Shown piece by piece: positions 22,478 to 32,790 of a DNA stretch of 64,000 nucleotides. The translations under genes were made by a program, and so were the position numbers. The stretch is taken from positions 125,299 to 189,298 of the forward strand of contig QKWP01000851.1 in assembly GCA_003550325.1 (NCBI GenBank). Direction: 5' to 3'. Under the pieces are notes generated by a model. The model saw only the letters and a list, made by a program, of their open reading frames with translations, had not been told where the DNA came from and searched no databases. Source of the DNA: Gigaspora rosea (taxonomy: Eukaryota > Glomeromycota > Glomeromycetes > Diversisporales > Gigasporaceae). Each line of letters begins with the position of its first letter. Position 1 is the first letter of the stretch.

Positions 22478-24177
22478 CAGTGGCCTGCCATATTATTACG
22501 GACACTTTTTGGGCGGCCATCAGTCAAAATCGGGTAAGTAAACACAATACGAAATTTGGGTCACGTGACCGGGCGATCTCACAGTAAAACATATTAAAAT
22601 TTCATACGGTTTCGATATATCACGCAGAAATTAGGCAAAAAAAAGTACAAAGTACCATTTTTGGATTTGTACGAAAATCAATTTTCTGAATTTTTTGATT
22701 TTTTTTTTTTTAAAAAAAAATTCAATAAAAAATCGAATTTTTGTTCAAATCGTCTCAAATTACACTCAAATGTAGCGTGACACCCAGGTCACGTTACACA
22801 ATATAAACAAAACCTATTTATATGACAGATCGGCATAAATGTGCATCTTAAATTTTTTTCCTACGAAAAATGGGTGTAAAGAAAGATTTAACGGAATACC
22901 AACGGGAAGCCATAATTTACGGTCACCAAAGAGGTGATTCGCTTCATACGATTGCAGCTGCAGCTGATTGTGGTAAAACTTTTGTGTCGAAGGTTATAAA
23001 GGAGTACAGTGAGTTAGACATAGAAGCTCAAAAAAAAAAAAAAAGGACCGGTCGCCCGAAAATTCTAGCACCCTTGGACCTTGAAAACCTAAAAAATTTA
23101 GGCATAGGTGGTAACCGTCGTCTCAACCTTCGGCAAATAACGAACCTACACAATTGCCAAAGTGAAAAAAATTTCTGAGAGGACTATGCGTCGTTCTTTG
23201 CATAGTGTGAACTTGTCTTCATGTGTCGCCCCTGCAAAGCCTCTTATCTCGGATGAAAATATGATAAAAAGGTATAATTGGGCACTCGAACATTAGTTTT
23301 GGTCAGTCCGGAACTTCAAGCGTGTGTTGTGGTCGGACAAGACCTATGTACGTCTTTTTCTGGGTTCCCCTGGCCATGTGTGGCGCGAACCACACGAAAA
23401 ATGGGAAATCGATTGTATCGGTAGTAGTGTAGGGCATAGTTCTGGACGCATGTATTGGGGCTGCTTCTCCTGGTTCGGGGTTGGGCCCCTTATTCCTTTA
23501 AAATCTAAAGCCAATGGTAAGTCACACCTTGAAATCCTTCGGAAGTATGCTGTTCCCACTATAAAAAACTTTCCAGCAAACAATGATCGAGGTCGGCCAA
23601 TCTTCGTCCAAGATAATGCAAGACCTCATCTTGATGGGGAGGCTCTACAATACTTGAAGAAACACCGGATTCGTGTGATGGATTGGCCAGCTCAAAGTCC
23701 AGATCTTAATCCGATTGAAAACCTGTGGGCTGAAGTAAAGTGTTCTGTACGCCGTAAGAGAAGGCCAGGTAATCTTGCAGAGCTGGATAATCTTGTCAAA
23801 AAATCGTGGTATGAAACACCACCTGAACTTTGCCGTAAGCTGGTCGTTAGCATCCCCAATCAGGTTGAAGCTTGTATAAAATCTGGAGGCAGACCCCTCA
23901 AATATTAGAATATAATTAGTTTTTTTTTTTTTATAAAAAAATGTAAAAAAAAAAGAAAGAAAAAATGCAAAATTTTGATTTTCATACAAATAAAAAAATC
24001 AAATTTTTAGAGTTTTTTGTATAACTTCTGCACGATGAATCGAAACCGTATGAAATTTTAGTATGTTTTACTGTGAGATCGCCCGGTCACGTGATCCAAA
24101 TTTCGTGTTGTGTTTACTTACCCGATTTTGACTGATGGCCGCCCAAAAAGTGTCTGTAATAATATGGCAGGCCACTG
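22478..24177 (+). mobile_element. Tc1-like transposon, 1700 bp
   Basis: Long TIRs (about 140 bp well conserved and more beyond) start CAGTGGCCTGCCATATTATT at both ends, flanked by TA (22476-22477, 24178-24179). Arms differ at only a few sites in the first ~135 bp, which suggests a fairly recent insertion. One broken DD34E transposase inside. Confidence 0.9.
22870..23908 (+). pseudogene. Tc1 transposase (DD34E), broken
   Basis: 22870-23178 encodes the N-terminal paired-type HTH (LTEYQREAIIYGHQRGDSL) with a basic GRP hinge (KKRTGRPKIL). The frame shifts near 23145, then VKKISERTMRRSLH continues until TAG at about 23294. 23324-23908 is open and carries WSDKTYV, FVQDNARPH and SPDLNPIENLW. There are exactly 34 residues between the second Asp and the Glu, diagnostic of Tc1. 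The protein would be ~340 residues, normal for the family. Two breaks make it non-autonomous. Confidence 0.9.
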
Positions 24178-24179
24178 TA

Positions 24180-24660
24180 GCATTTAATATACGATATGCT
24201 TTTATTTTAGCTTAGAAAGTAGGTGATAAAGCCTAATAAAATTTATGCAATAACTCTTTAAAAATTTTAGCATACAAATATGTACGCTATACAGTTTAAG
24301 GAATAAGCCTGGTTAATTATGTGATTAATATTGACCAATGAGATTTAATCAAATATTCTTGAAATATATTTGTTTGATCCTATATACATTACTTATTGTC
24401 TTATTTTTTTCAATTTTTTATTTTTTAAATTTTTTTTTTTTAGATTGCAATTGTGCCAATTGTTCAATTTTTGACATTTATTTTTTTTGCTATTCTCATC
24501 AGGTGTTACCTGATGGGGACCTTAATTCCTATAACTGACTGACAGAAAAAATATGATAGGTAACACAATTTTTTGATTCATTGTTGTATGAAATGAAAAA
24601 TTAACCTTTGATATGAAAATTATTTTATTAATTGACTGTAATTAAAAAAAAATCATTAGA
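24180..24660. repeat. Fragment of the GGCCACGC MITE family
   Basis: 24400-24610 matches the interior of the MITE at 29319-29652 (AGTGCCAATTGTTC, GGTGTTACCTGATG and TTTTTTGATTC words), but the TIRs are not preserved. Rest is AT-rich spacer. Confidence 0.5.
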
Positions 24661-24664
24661 GTGT

Positions 24665-24733
24665 GGCGACTTAGGGAAGTGGCAAAATTGTTACCCCAAG
24701 CGGCAGTTCTAGAGTTCAAATCCCACTAGAGAC
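24665..24733 (+). repeat. tRNA-like SINE head or tRNA pseudogene
   Basis: A-box TAGGGAAGTGG (24672-24682) and B-box GAGTTCAAATCCC (24712-24724) sit about 30 bp apart, as in Pol III type-2 promoters. The arms do not fold into a convincing tRNA, so this is more likely a SINE head or decayed tRNA than a functional tRNA gene. Confidence 0.45.
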
Positions 24734-24813
24734 ATTTTAGAAAAATAGGCCTGTATATTGGTAACATTTATTCGACGTTTGGTTGGGTATATCACCTGTA
24801 ACCTTGGTACTGC

Positions 24814-25047
24814 TAGTGTCTGAAATACAATTTTTAAATTAGTTGTGAGCCGCAACCAAATAAAAAAAATAGTTGCGGATTATAAGAATTTATAAAAATT
24901 TAGTTGTGCACATAAGCGTTTAATTGAAATTTATAAGTAAAATTTGCAAAATTATGTGTGGAATTCGCATATGCACTTCAGATTTTGGATGTAAAAATTT
25001 AAAATTTGTTGCAGTCCACAGACTCCGCAACCCAATTTCAGATACTG
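24814..25047. mobile_element. hAT-like MITE, second copy of the 6075 family
   Basis: Aligns end to end with 6075-6307 (shared AATTTTTAAATTAGTTG, GCATATGCACTTCAGATTTT and CTCCGCAACCCAATTTC). Flanks GGTACTGC and GGTACTAT match at 6 of 8 positions, consistent with an aged 8-bp duplication. Confidence 0.8.
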
Positions 25048-25059
25048 GGTACTATCTTG

Positions 25060-25720
25060 AAATGGAAGCACTCGGGCAATCCAAATCCAAGGCACCAGAA
25101 TAATTAAAACCCGTTTGGCAAGACCTGAATAAGGAGGTAGTAATGATCTTTAAAGATACTGTGGATACCAGAGCCATACTGGAGAAAAAGGTCCTATGCT
25201 GCGAAATTAGGAACCAAGGGAAGTAAACCAAAAGGCACCTAAAGCTAAGGTACAATGAACCATTTGGGCTAACTGGTTTGGTAGTTTGGGAGAGATCAGT
25301 TATAGGACTGGTTGATGTGGGTATCGGGATCAATATAAACCTTACAAGGGCACTAATACTAGAATTGTGTGGTTTAATAGTTCGCTCTGACTGCTAGTTG
25401 GTGGCTTTGGCTACTGCAAAAGGTATTTGAAACCTAATCTGGAAATGTGTAGAACATATAAAATTAGAGTGTATGTACTACACCTTCTCTAGGGCAATCT
25501 GGGAGTATGAGATCCCTACTGGATTATCTATAGAATTAGGGTACAAGTAGTATAGCAGATGTCAACCTGGGTGGTCTACAATTGAAGCAGTACGAGGTTA
25601 TGTGCTAGTACGATTATGGTAGGTGATACAGGACAGGAGACATCAGAGAGTTTAAATGGGTAATCTCCTAGTTAGGTTACAGGTACAGCATAGTGTAGAA
25701 CCTTTGGACAGACTACTTAA
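25060..25720 (+). pseudogene. Fossil retropepsin-like region (LTR-type kin)
   Basis: A moderately GC-rich patch whose plus-strand reading resembles the aspartic-protease segment of gag-pol proteins (a GLVDVG active-site-like motif followed by a hydrophobic ILELCG stretch). It is broken in many places and old. No LTRs, RT or integrase are seen around it, so the family call (Ty3-like or a domesticated relative) is uncertain. Confidence 0.3.
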
Positions 25721-25794
25721 AATAGGCGACCAAAAGTTGCACATGTGGCTAAATGTACTCTCATTAACCAAGAATATATTATCTAAAAAACCAA

Positions 25795-25900
25795 TAAAAA
25801 TCTGCCTTCACGTGACTTTGCGAAGGTAAAAAAAAAATCTGATCGACCAACCCATATTTTCAGATCCCATGTATTGCTAAACGAAAAATCAACTTTGTGT
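25795..25900. repeat. Half of a GGCCACGC-family MITE
   Basis: Matches the right end of the 29319-29652 element (CCAACCCATATTTTCAGATC region, then AACGAAAAATCAACTTTG). The left end is not found next to it. Confidence 0.5.
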
Positions 25901-26605
25901 GCGTGACCTTATTTTAAAAACATTTTTATTTTTTATATTTTATATAGCATACACATATATTTATAAAAGTAAAAATTTTAAAAATCTAATGCCCGTTTTT
26001 TGACTTACATTTTACTAGTCTTAATTTCAATTTGAGTAAAATGATCTTTTCCTAATTCTTTACATGTTATAAACTCGGATAAACTTTTTTATATCTATCA
26101 GTTAATGTAGTTGGTAAATCAGATAAATCATCTATTGCTCCATACCAATAATAAGGTTGAATATCTCATTTTGTACATGCATAATAGGTTGTCTCAATAG
26201 GTGAGTTACATGAAATGAGTTCATAAACAAAAAGAGTATTATACAATGGAAGTTCTTCATCAAAAATCGGACTTCCACAGGCATATAAATTATTTTGAAA
26301 CACATTTTCCACTGTAGCTCCTCATCTTCACTAAGAGAATTCTGCCTATAAAGACAACGTCATTTTTCACAAGTTGTATATTCTACCCAGCCATTAATGT
26401 TCTTATGTGTGTAAAGACCATTAGGACGACGCTCTTGCTCTTCTTGCTTTATAATAAGACGGTCAATGATTTTCATTAGTTTCATTTCCATACATTAAAT
26501 CAAATGAGCTATAGTGATTTGGATCTAAATATTTAAAAAGTTAATAAAAATTAATTATATAATTAATCATTTAATTGGTATTTAAAAAACAAACCGTCTA
26601 CAGAG

Positions 26606-26740
26606 GGTGTAGGATAAGGTAAAAGTTAAGTGAATTAAACTCTTCAAATGGCATTCGAATAGGCATACAGATGGTGTAGGATAAGGTAAAAGTTAAGTGA
26701 ATTAAACTCTTCAAATGGCATTCTAATAGGCATACAAAAA
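26606..26740. repeat. Tandem duplication, 2 x 67 bp
   Basis: GGTGTAGGATAAGGTAAAAG starts at 26606 and again at 26673. It lies in the exon-like segment encoding MPIRMPFEEFNSLNFY on the minus strand, so the duplication repeats part of that exon. Confidence 0.8.
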
Positions 26741-27299
26741 GAACAACTATCTTGGTTACATTTTTTAATCTTAGAAATATTAAATTTGTACTATTATATA
26801 AATTAAAAATAATAAAAATAATATATCAACCTGAAAAGAATACAATCTTTATTGGCAATGTGTTTTTAAAAATTCAATGAATTTTTCATGTTTTCGTAAT
26901 TCTGCCCATATTGTTTCATTAATTTAAGAGATTTATCAGCGTCCTGTAGTATAAAACAGTTAATTATTTGTTAATATTTAAATAAACAAAAATTTCACCT
27001 TTAATAATTCATTTATATCATCATTTGAAACAGGATCATAGCATTTAATGAATTATTATTTAAAACCAATTGTGTAGTTCTTTATTTAACAGTTTTTGAA
27101 TATTATTAATACTATTCATTTTCTGTTTTTAAACATTCGAGCAAATGATCATTATTATGCTGTAAAAGTTATTGTAAAGAATGGGTTTTTTATCTTTAGT
27201 TTTATTATTAATATAATTATACGTGTATTTAGTACTACTAAAATGTTTGGATCCTTTTGTGACCTTGTTTATTTTCTTTTAGCTTACTATAAAAATTAG

Positions 27300-27600
27300 A
27301 TAAACAGACTGATTGTAACTTTTATGTAATTAGTATCCTGAATTTGCATTAGATTTTTTAACAAAATTCTGGTAATTTTACAATAATCAGTATCGTTATT
27401 CGGACAGCACTGCAATTACAAATATAGGATTCCCTAAAACAAATCATGTCCCTCAATTTTTAAACTGTAATATACGAAAAAATTTGTAGTTTAATGTATT
27501 TTTTCCTTAGCAGCACAAACAATGCAATAATTTGGGCAAACAAATTATCAAAATAATCAATACAATTATTAATTGTGAGTATTATAAACGAAAGAATTGA
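27300..27600. other. Spacer inside the decayed gene
   Basis: AT-rich, no convincing exon. It may be intronic or degraded beyond recognition. Confidence 0.3.
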
Positions 27601-28200
27601 TGCTGGAGAAGTAATTAATTGTGACATAAGTCAGATTCTATAATATCTTCAAACCATGTATATATAATTAAATTATTTAAAGTTCGCATTACAAAGGTAA
27701 ATAGATTATGTTCAATATTTTAATATTTGTGATAAATTTTTTCCATACTAACTAACATTATCATTCATATATGCATGTTACTATCTTTTATTATTTTCTG
27801 TTAATTTGGAATTGACATATATTATCTTTGAATTTCTACTGATCAATGGATGACCTGTGATGCTATTGTTTTCAAAAAGATATAAACGATCGCAGATAAG
27901 CATATCATGGGAAATTCACAATTTTTTCCAGATTTTTAAAGCTTTCAAGACCCATACTAATTGAACCTTTAATTTTTACAAGTGGGAATTCATAAATTCT
28001 TTGATTTCCAACATGGCATTTTCCACATCTTTTGAAAACAGATGTAAATCAACGAAGCAGCTTTAATTGTATATAATATGTACAAATAAAAAAAAAGAAC
28101 AAACCATTACCCTTTTAAGTATTGACAGATTTTCTTCTTTCTTAATAATTATTTGATTTAAATCTCTACTTTTCTCTCGTGAATCTTCTGAATAAATACA

Positions 28201-28660
28201 AAATATACATAAGTCAAAGAAAAACTATAATAAAATTAGGCAAGATACTGTTCTAAAGTCAAAAATCAAGATTTAGTTCAAGAGAAAATCTGCATCAAAA
28301 TTCGTAAATTTGCAAAATATCAGCATCTTAATATGGTATCATAAGGCAAAATGTATAAAATAATTGTCTTGTAAAATTTTGTTAAAGTAAACAGAGATAA
28401 ATAAAAGTTAAAGCCTAGAATTAGTTTTCAGAATAAGCTTTGTTTATTTTATTTGTTGATTAATCTAAGTTAACCTCTAAAAATCTTTCAGTGTCATGTT
28501 TTTGATCACTAAATAAATTTGTTTCATGAGAACATAAATCTCAAAACAGATTTCCAACACTGTTGCAACCATCTAATGGAATTCAATGAAACTTTTCTAT
28601 TTTAATTCTAAAGATTTGTAAGATTTGTAGAATTGAAGTAAAAAAAAACAAATCACTTAA
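28201..28660. other. No feature seen
   Basis: AT-rich spacer upstream (for the minus strand) of the decayed gene. Confidence 0.35.
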
Positions 28661-28969
28661 CTACATTAGGTGGATGTCAAGATATTTTTGCTTAAGATGA
28701 GTTACAGTTTAGAACATCAAGTTATAGCAAAGTTATTTAAATTTTAAAATGAATATATCTCAACAATCACTAATAGAATTAATGAAAATTTTTTATTTTA
28801 ATTATACAACATTGTAGAATTAAAATAAAGAATTTTTTTCAAATTTGGTCCAGTAGTAATAAAAAATTGTTGATCAGCTTAAAAAGATATGTACGTTTTT
28901 TTTTTAAATTGAACTACTGAACCAAATTTAATAATTTTTTTATTTTAATTTCGCAATATTGTAGAATTA

Positions 28970-29164
28970 CAGTGCTTTTCAAATTACTTTGATCAGTGAT
29001 TTCATACATCACACCGGAAATCAGAAATCTAGAAAAAATAGAAAAATGCCAATCTGTGATTGGTTAGAAATAATTTTTAACCAATCATGTATCGGCATTT
29101 TTCTAGATTTCAGATTTCAGTGTGATGCACAGAATTTGCTGTCACAGTAATTTGAAAAGCACTG
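28970..29164. mobile_element. Hairpin MITE, 195 bp, TIR CAGTGCTTTTCAAATTAC
   Basis: TIRs are near-identical, and almost the entire element folds back on itself through AATCTAGAAAAATGCC-type arms. TA on both sides (28968-28969, 29165-29166). Non-coding; Tc1/mariner-type target. Confidence 0.85.
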
Positions 29165-29318
29165 TAAAATAAAAAATTTATTTAATTGTATTAGAAGATT
29201 GTTGAGATATCAACGTTTAAAATTTAAAATAACTTCTTTAAACGAAAATATCTTAACACCTACCTAATAGAATTCAATGATAATTTTTATTTTAATTTTA
29301 CAAATTCGTAAATTTAAG

Positions 29319-29652
29319 GCCACGCAAAGTTGATTTTTCGTTTTGCATTACCCGCCGTCCCATTTTTTTAATTTTTTAATTTTTTTTTTTTTTAGTTCCC
29401 AATAGTGCCAATTGTTCGATTTTTGACAACTATTTTTTCCCGATATTTTCATCCGGTGTCACCCGATTGAGACCTTAACTTCCCGTAATTGTCCGATAGG
29501 ACTGACAGGAAAACTATGCTGGCGATCCAATTTTTTGATTTCTTGTGCAGAATGAAAAATTAACCTCGGCAGCAAATTAAAAAAAAAATCCGTCTTCCGA
29601 CCCGAATTTTGAAATCCATATAATACAAAACGAACAATCAACTTTGCGTGGT
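29319..29652. mobile_element. MITE, TIR GGCCACGCAAAGTTGATTT
   Basis: TIRs GGCCACGCAAAGTTGATTT and, reverse-complemented, GACCACGCAAAGTTGATTG, with TAA on both sides. Related sequences lie at 24400-24610, 25795-25900, 49418-49656, 49708-49952 and 49975-50075, making it the most repeated MITE family in the window. A 60-codon minus-strand open frame inside has no known motif. Confidence 0.75.
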
Positions 29653-30034
29653 CTAAAATAAAAATTTTTATCGAATTCCATTAGGTGGTAGTCAAGTTAT
29701 CTTTTTGTTTAAAGATGAGTTATGGCTTAGAATGTCAAGCTATGGCAAAGTTTTTTTAAATTTAAATGAAAATATCTCGACAACCACTTAATAGAATTCA
29801 ATAAATTTTTTATTTTAATTCTACAACGTTGTAAAATTAAAAAAATTTCATAAATTTGATCCAGTAGTTATTGAGATATTGTTGTTGAGGTTTAAAAAAT
29901 ACGATTTCGGCCTTGTTTTTTCTATGCTTATCATTTTTTAAAAATTTATAAGAATATTCTCGACAACTACAGACCAATTTTATCGATTTTTTTATTTTCT
30001 TTCTATACGTTAAATTAAAAAAAAATTAATTAAT

Positions 30035-30255
30035 GTGACAGATTAAAATGAAATCAGATTAAAATGAATTTTTCTATTATTTAAGCAAATTTTTAAAATT
30101 TTTTAGGGGACATTTTTGGGGTTTTTTTAGCATTAGGGTTAGGGTTTAGGGTTAGGGTTATTAATAAACGAGTATATGTGGGTTTTATAAACTTTAAAGG
30201 TGAGCAAGAGAGGTCCCCAGTTTCATTTTAATCCGATTTCATTTTAATCTGCCAC
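30035..30255. mobile_element. MITE carrying telomeric repeats
   Basis: TIRs GTGACAGATTAAAATGAAAT and, reverse-complemented, GTGGCAGATTAAAATGAAAT, about 33 bp, flanked by the 7-bp direct repeat AATTAAT. Its interior holds a TTAGGG array (30133-30160). Non-coding. Confidence 0.75.
30133..30160 (+). repeat. Interstitial telomeric repeat (TTAGGG)
   Basis: Four TTAGGG hexamers, one with an extra T, in 28 bp. TTAGGG is the usual fungal and animal telomere unit. Here it is inside a MITE, far from any visible chromosome end. Confidence 0.9.
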
Positions 30256-30357
30256 AATTAATAGGGCAGATCATCACGGGATTGCTACGTACGATTTTGT
30301 CCAATCAGCAATAGGAAGATCATCACCAAATCAGTAAATTAACAAAACGATATATCA

Positions 30358-30528
30358 GCATCTAAGCAGTACTGTAGCCCCTATCTAAAAATAGCTACTT
30401 CATAAATCTAAAGTAGCGCTTGAATAAAATTAAGCTCCTAAAATTAGCATGCATTAAGTTGTAATTTTAGCAGGAGCTACTTTAAATATACAAAGTAGCT
30501 ACTTTAGATAAAGGGCTACTTTAGATGC
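30358..30528. mobile_element. MITE, TIR GCATCTAA
   Basis: Ends GCATCTAAGCAG and, reverse-complemented, GCATCTAAAGTAGCCC; inner arms share TAGCCCCTATCTAAA and AGTAGCTACTTT. Contains ATGCATTAAGTTG like the hairpin at 19530. Target duplication unclear. Confidence 0.6.
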
Positions 30529-30538
30529 AACATTGGGA

Positions 30539-30720
30539 AAGTGAGAGTCGGGGAATTGGAAAAGTGAATTTCGGGAAATGAGTATGTCGGGGAAGTGAGT
30601 GTCTCGAAAATAAGCATGTCGGAAAGTGATGTCAGAAAGATTAGTATGTCGGGAAGTGAGTGTCCGAGAAAAAAATTTTCGAGAAGATGAATGTCAGTAA
30701 AATAAATGTTGCGAAAGTGA
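30539..30720 (+). repeat. Purine-rich minisatellite
   Basis: Degenerate repeats of a ~16-20-bp unit around GTCGGGGAAGTGAGT, with strong G-over-C skew on this strand. Confidence 0.7.
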
Positions 30721-31059
30721 TATGTAACCTTTTATGCAATATTTTTAGAATTCTTGCATCTGAACAGAAAATCTAAAGCCGCAATTTTCTTTATATAGAA
30801 ATCATACGTCATAAAACAATATTTAATATCTTTATATGCCATTTAAAAAAACAAAAAAGATTAATTTAGTATATCTTCAATGAAATATAGTTTGGTTTTA
30901 CCTATATTATTTCTACATAAAAAGTATAAATTTTATTGAAAATTATAAATCTGGCATATTTTTAATGAAAAACGACAAAGTAATTAGACTTTAAAATTTA
31001 TGCATTGTGCTACCTTTAATTGTGCCTTCTTTTAGAAATTGAACTTTAAAATTTTTGCA
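30721..31059. other. No feature seen
   Basis: AT-rich spacer between the minisatellite and the hAT-type element. Confidence 0.4.
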
Positions 31060-31206
31060 TTGTACGACAGTGTTCTCAAATGACTTGAAATGACTCAAAG
31101 GATCTAGTGACCCGGCCATTTTATTGTCTTTATATAGTATGCAATGACCCATTTATGTAGTCATTTGAAATATATAAATTATTTATTTATTAGGATAATT
31201 ATTAAA

Positions 31207-31431
31207 ATAACCAGTGGTGATCATCACCACCCTTAGATATTTTTAGGGTTTGGGTGGGGTTGTCGAGATTTTGTTTTTATATAATATAATGTAGGTTAGA
31301 ATAAGGTCCAGATTTCAGTTCTTATGAAGTTTTCAGAGGTCTTGAACTTTTTACTTATAGTACCCGATCCCATTTACTTAATACGTACGTTTTTGCGATA
31401 TAAGCACCTGGTGATGATCACCACCTGTTAT
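31207..31431. mobile_element. MITE with palindromic TIR (GGTGATCATCACC)
   Basis: Ends ATAACCAGTGGTGATCATC and, reverse-complemented, ATAACAGGTGGTGATCATC. Each TIR itself contains the palindrome GGTGATGATCACC or its variant. Non-coding; nested in the hAT-type element. Confidence 0.7.
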
Positions 31432-31460
31432 AGTTAGAAAGATAAAAAATACAGTATAAT

Positions 31461-31824
31461 TTGTTAGAGCTAAGGGGAACAAATGAAAGCTTTTCATGCC
31501 TTACGCTACAACATCTTGCTTGTCCAGTTCCCGGTTCAATCGTCCAAATTTAGGTTCAGCATCAAAAAAATTGTGCTAGAAAATATAAGTTTATGATATA
31601 TATTAGTTTATCTATCTCGCGAAACTAATTTATTTAATTATTGCAAGGCTTTATTTTAAATGATCATCACAATTTATTTTCTTGGCAAATTAGATCATTC
31701 TATAATTCATGTTTAAATAATTATTAACTTTTCGAACCAATTAATAATGCAATCCTCAAATGTTGGTATTAAATGTCGCAAGAGAAAGCTGGGATTTGTT
31801 TTTTGAATTATAATTTAACAAGTC
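31461..31824 (+). mobile_element. SINE-like repeat, copy 1
   Basis: About 364 bp, aligned along its length with 36595-36968. The 5' part has a B-box-like CCGGTTCAATCGTCC (31534-31548) and an A-box-like TAGAGCTAAGGGG near the start, suggesting a tRNA-derived head. No coding sequence. The two copies flank the broken HD gene in direct orientation, but without pol genes or TG..CA ends I do not read them as LTRs. Confidence 0.55.
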
Positions 31825-31847
31825 TGTTAATTTACAAACTCAAAGCG

Positions 31848-32326
31848 GCATATCCACCGATTTGATTTTTAGGGGTCTTTTTTCGATAAACCATTACACA
31901 AACTTCTGCTATTAAGTGACGTGAAGAATAACAAACGAAACCTTCAAATAAATAATTTTTGGCCTCTATATGAGATAAATAAGCAATAAACATTCAAAGA
32001 ACAACTACGCAAAGTTGTAAAAGGAAGTACTATTACTAGTTGTTGAAACGTTCGGGTATTTTCGGGTAGTGAAGGATCGGTTTGTCATTGAACAATCGGT
32101 TGTATAATGGGTAAAGGTAAATTCGGAAGCACTTTTCAGAAAAAAAATCTTTTTAACTTACTTTCAGCTAATAATTAAACATGTAGATATTAAAATATTC
32201 TATATACTTAATTATGGATTAAAAATACCCTTGTTGTCAAAACTCACTTCGTAATAACTTTTAATAGCAAATAATTCTCGATCATGATTGGCTAATTTTG
32301 GGGTGAAACCAAATCGGTGGATATGC
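31848..32326. mobile_element. 479-bp TIR element, GCATATCCACCGATTTG
   Basis: Ends GCATATCCACCGATTTG at both sides in inverted orientation. The duplicated segment at 45534 onward has the uninterrupted junction CAAAGCGCTAAGATTGG, so the insertion came after the segmental duplication. Non-coding. Confidence 0.8.
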
Positions 32327-32790
32327 TAAGATTGGTTTTCTCTTTATCGCTCATATATTTGTGTGACTGTATAAGTAAGCAGACACATCGTAGAACTTTA
32401 ATGGATAGACTTATGTAATACTTACAAATGACCAACTAAATGACCAAATAACACAAGTTATTCTAGGTTATATTTTGAAACAATACTTGACTAAATGGTC
32501 TATAAAATTTTAGTCATTTAAATTACGTTATTCCAAAAGTCAAATGACTCGGTCATTTGAGAATACTGCTGTACGATCTCTCATTCTACCCTCTTTAGGA
32601 ATTTATGCAACCAATATAAATATGAAAACCCCTTTTGCTAATATTTATTGGATCTGCATACAAATAGGATGTAAAACCATTCTAAGAATAAATAAAAATA
32701 CGCCCTGAAAATACGGCACCACCATTAAATGTCCACGGGCATAAAATATATATAAAACTATTGCATATCTGTCTCATTACCTCAAATTCT

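Larger units (their letters stand above)
26000..28200 (-). pseudogene. Decayed multi-exon gene, unidentified, CW-like zinc motif
   Basis: Reverse-strand reading gives exon-like pieces joined by plausible GT-AG introns: EDSREKSRDLNQIIIKKEEN then an intron ending near 28058; FKRCGKCHVGNQRIYEFPLV; HDMLICDRLYLFENN; DPVSNDDINELLK then an intron; DADKSLKLMKQYGQNYEK; KCNQDSCSFCMPIRMPFEEF; an intron at about 26527-26597; and RLIIKQEEQERRPNGLYTHK followed by NGWVEYTTCEKWRCLY. The last resembles a CW-type zinc finger (W-x-x-C-K/E-K-W-R) with the first Cys replaced by Tyr. Several stops and frame changes interrupt it, and one exon is tandemly duplicated. I do not recognise the family; histone-reader function would be inference only. 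Confidence 0.4.
28670..29890. repeat. Dispersed ~215-bp repeat units with nested MITEs
   Basis: 28670-28880 and 29680-29890 align along their length (CATTAGGTGG, GATGAGTTA, AATATATCTCAACAATCAC / AATATCTCGACAACCACTT). Partial units lie at 29200-29300. MITEs at 28970-29164 and 29319-29652 interrupt the array. Confidence 0.65.
31068..32568. mobile_element. hAT-type element with three nested insertions
   Basis: TIRs CAGTGTTCTCAAATGACT and, reverse-complemented, CAGTATTCTCAAATGACC; flanks TTGTACGA and CTGTACGA match at 7 of 8 positions. The 1501 bp hold a MITE (31207-31431), a SINE-like unit (31461-31824) and another TIR element (31848-32326). Little hAT sequence of its own remains, and no transposase. 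Confidence 0.75.

Noticed and set aside
23344-23989. Minus-strand frames of 79 and 114 codons
   Set aside because: Antisense shadows of the Tc1 transposase.
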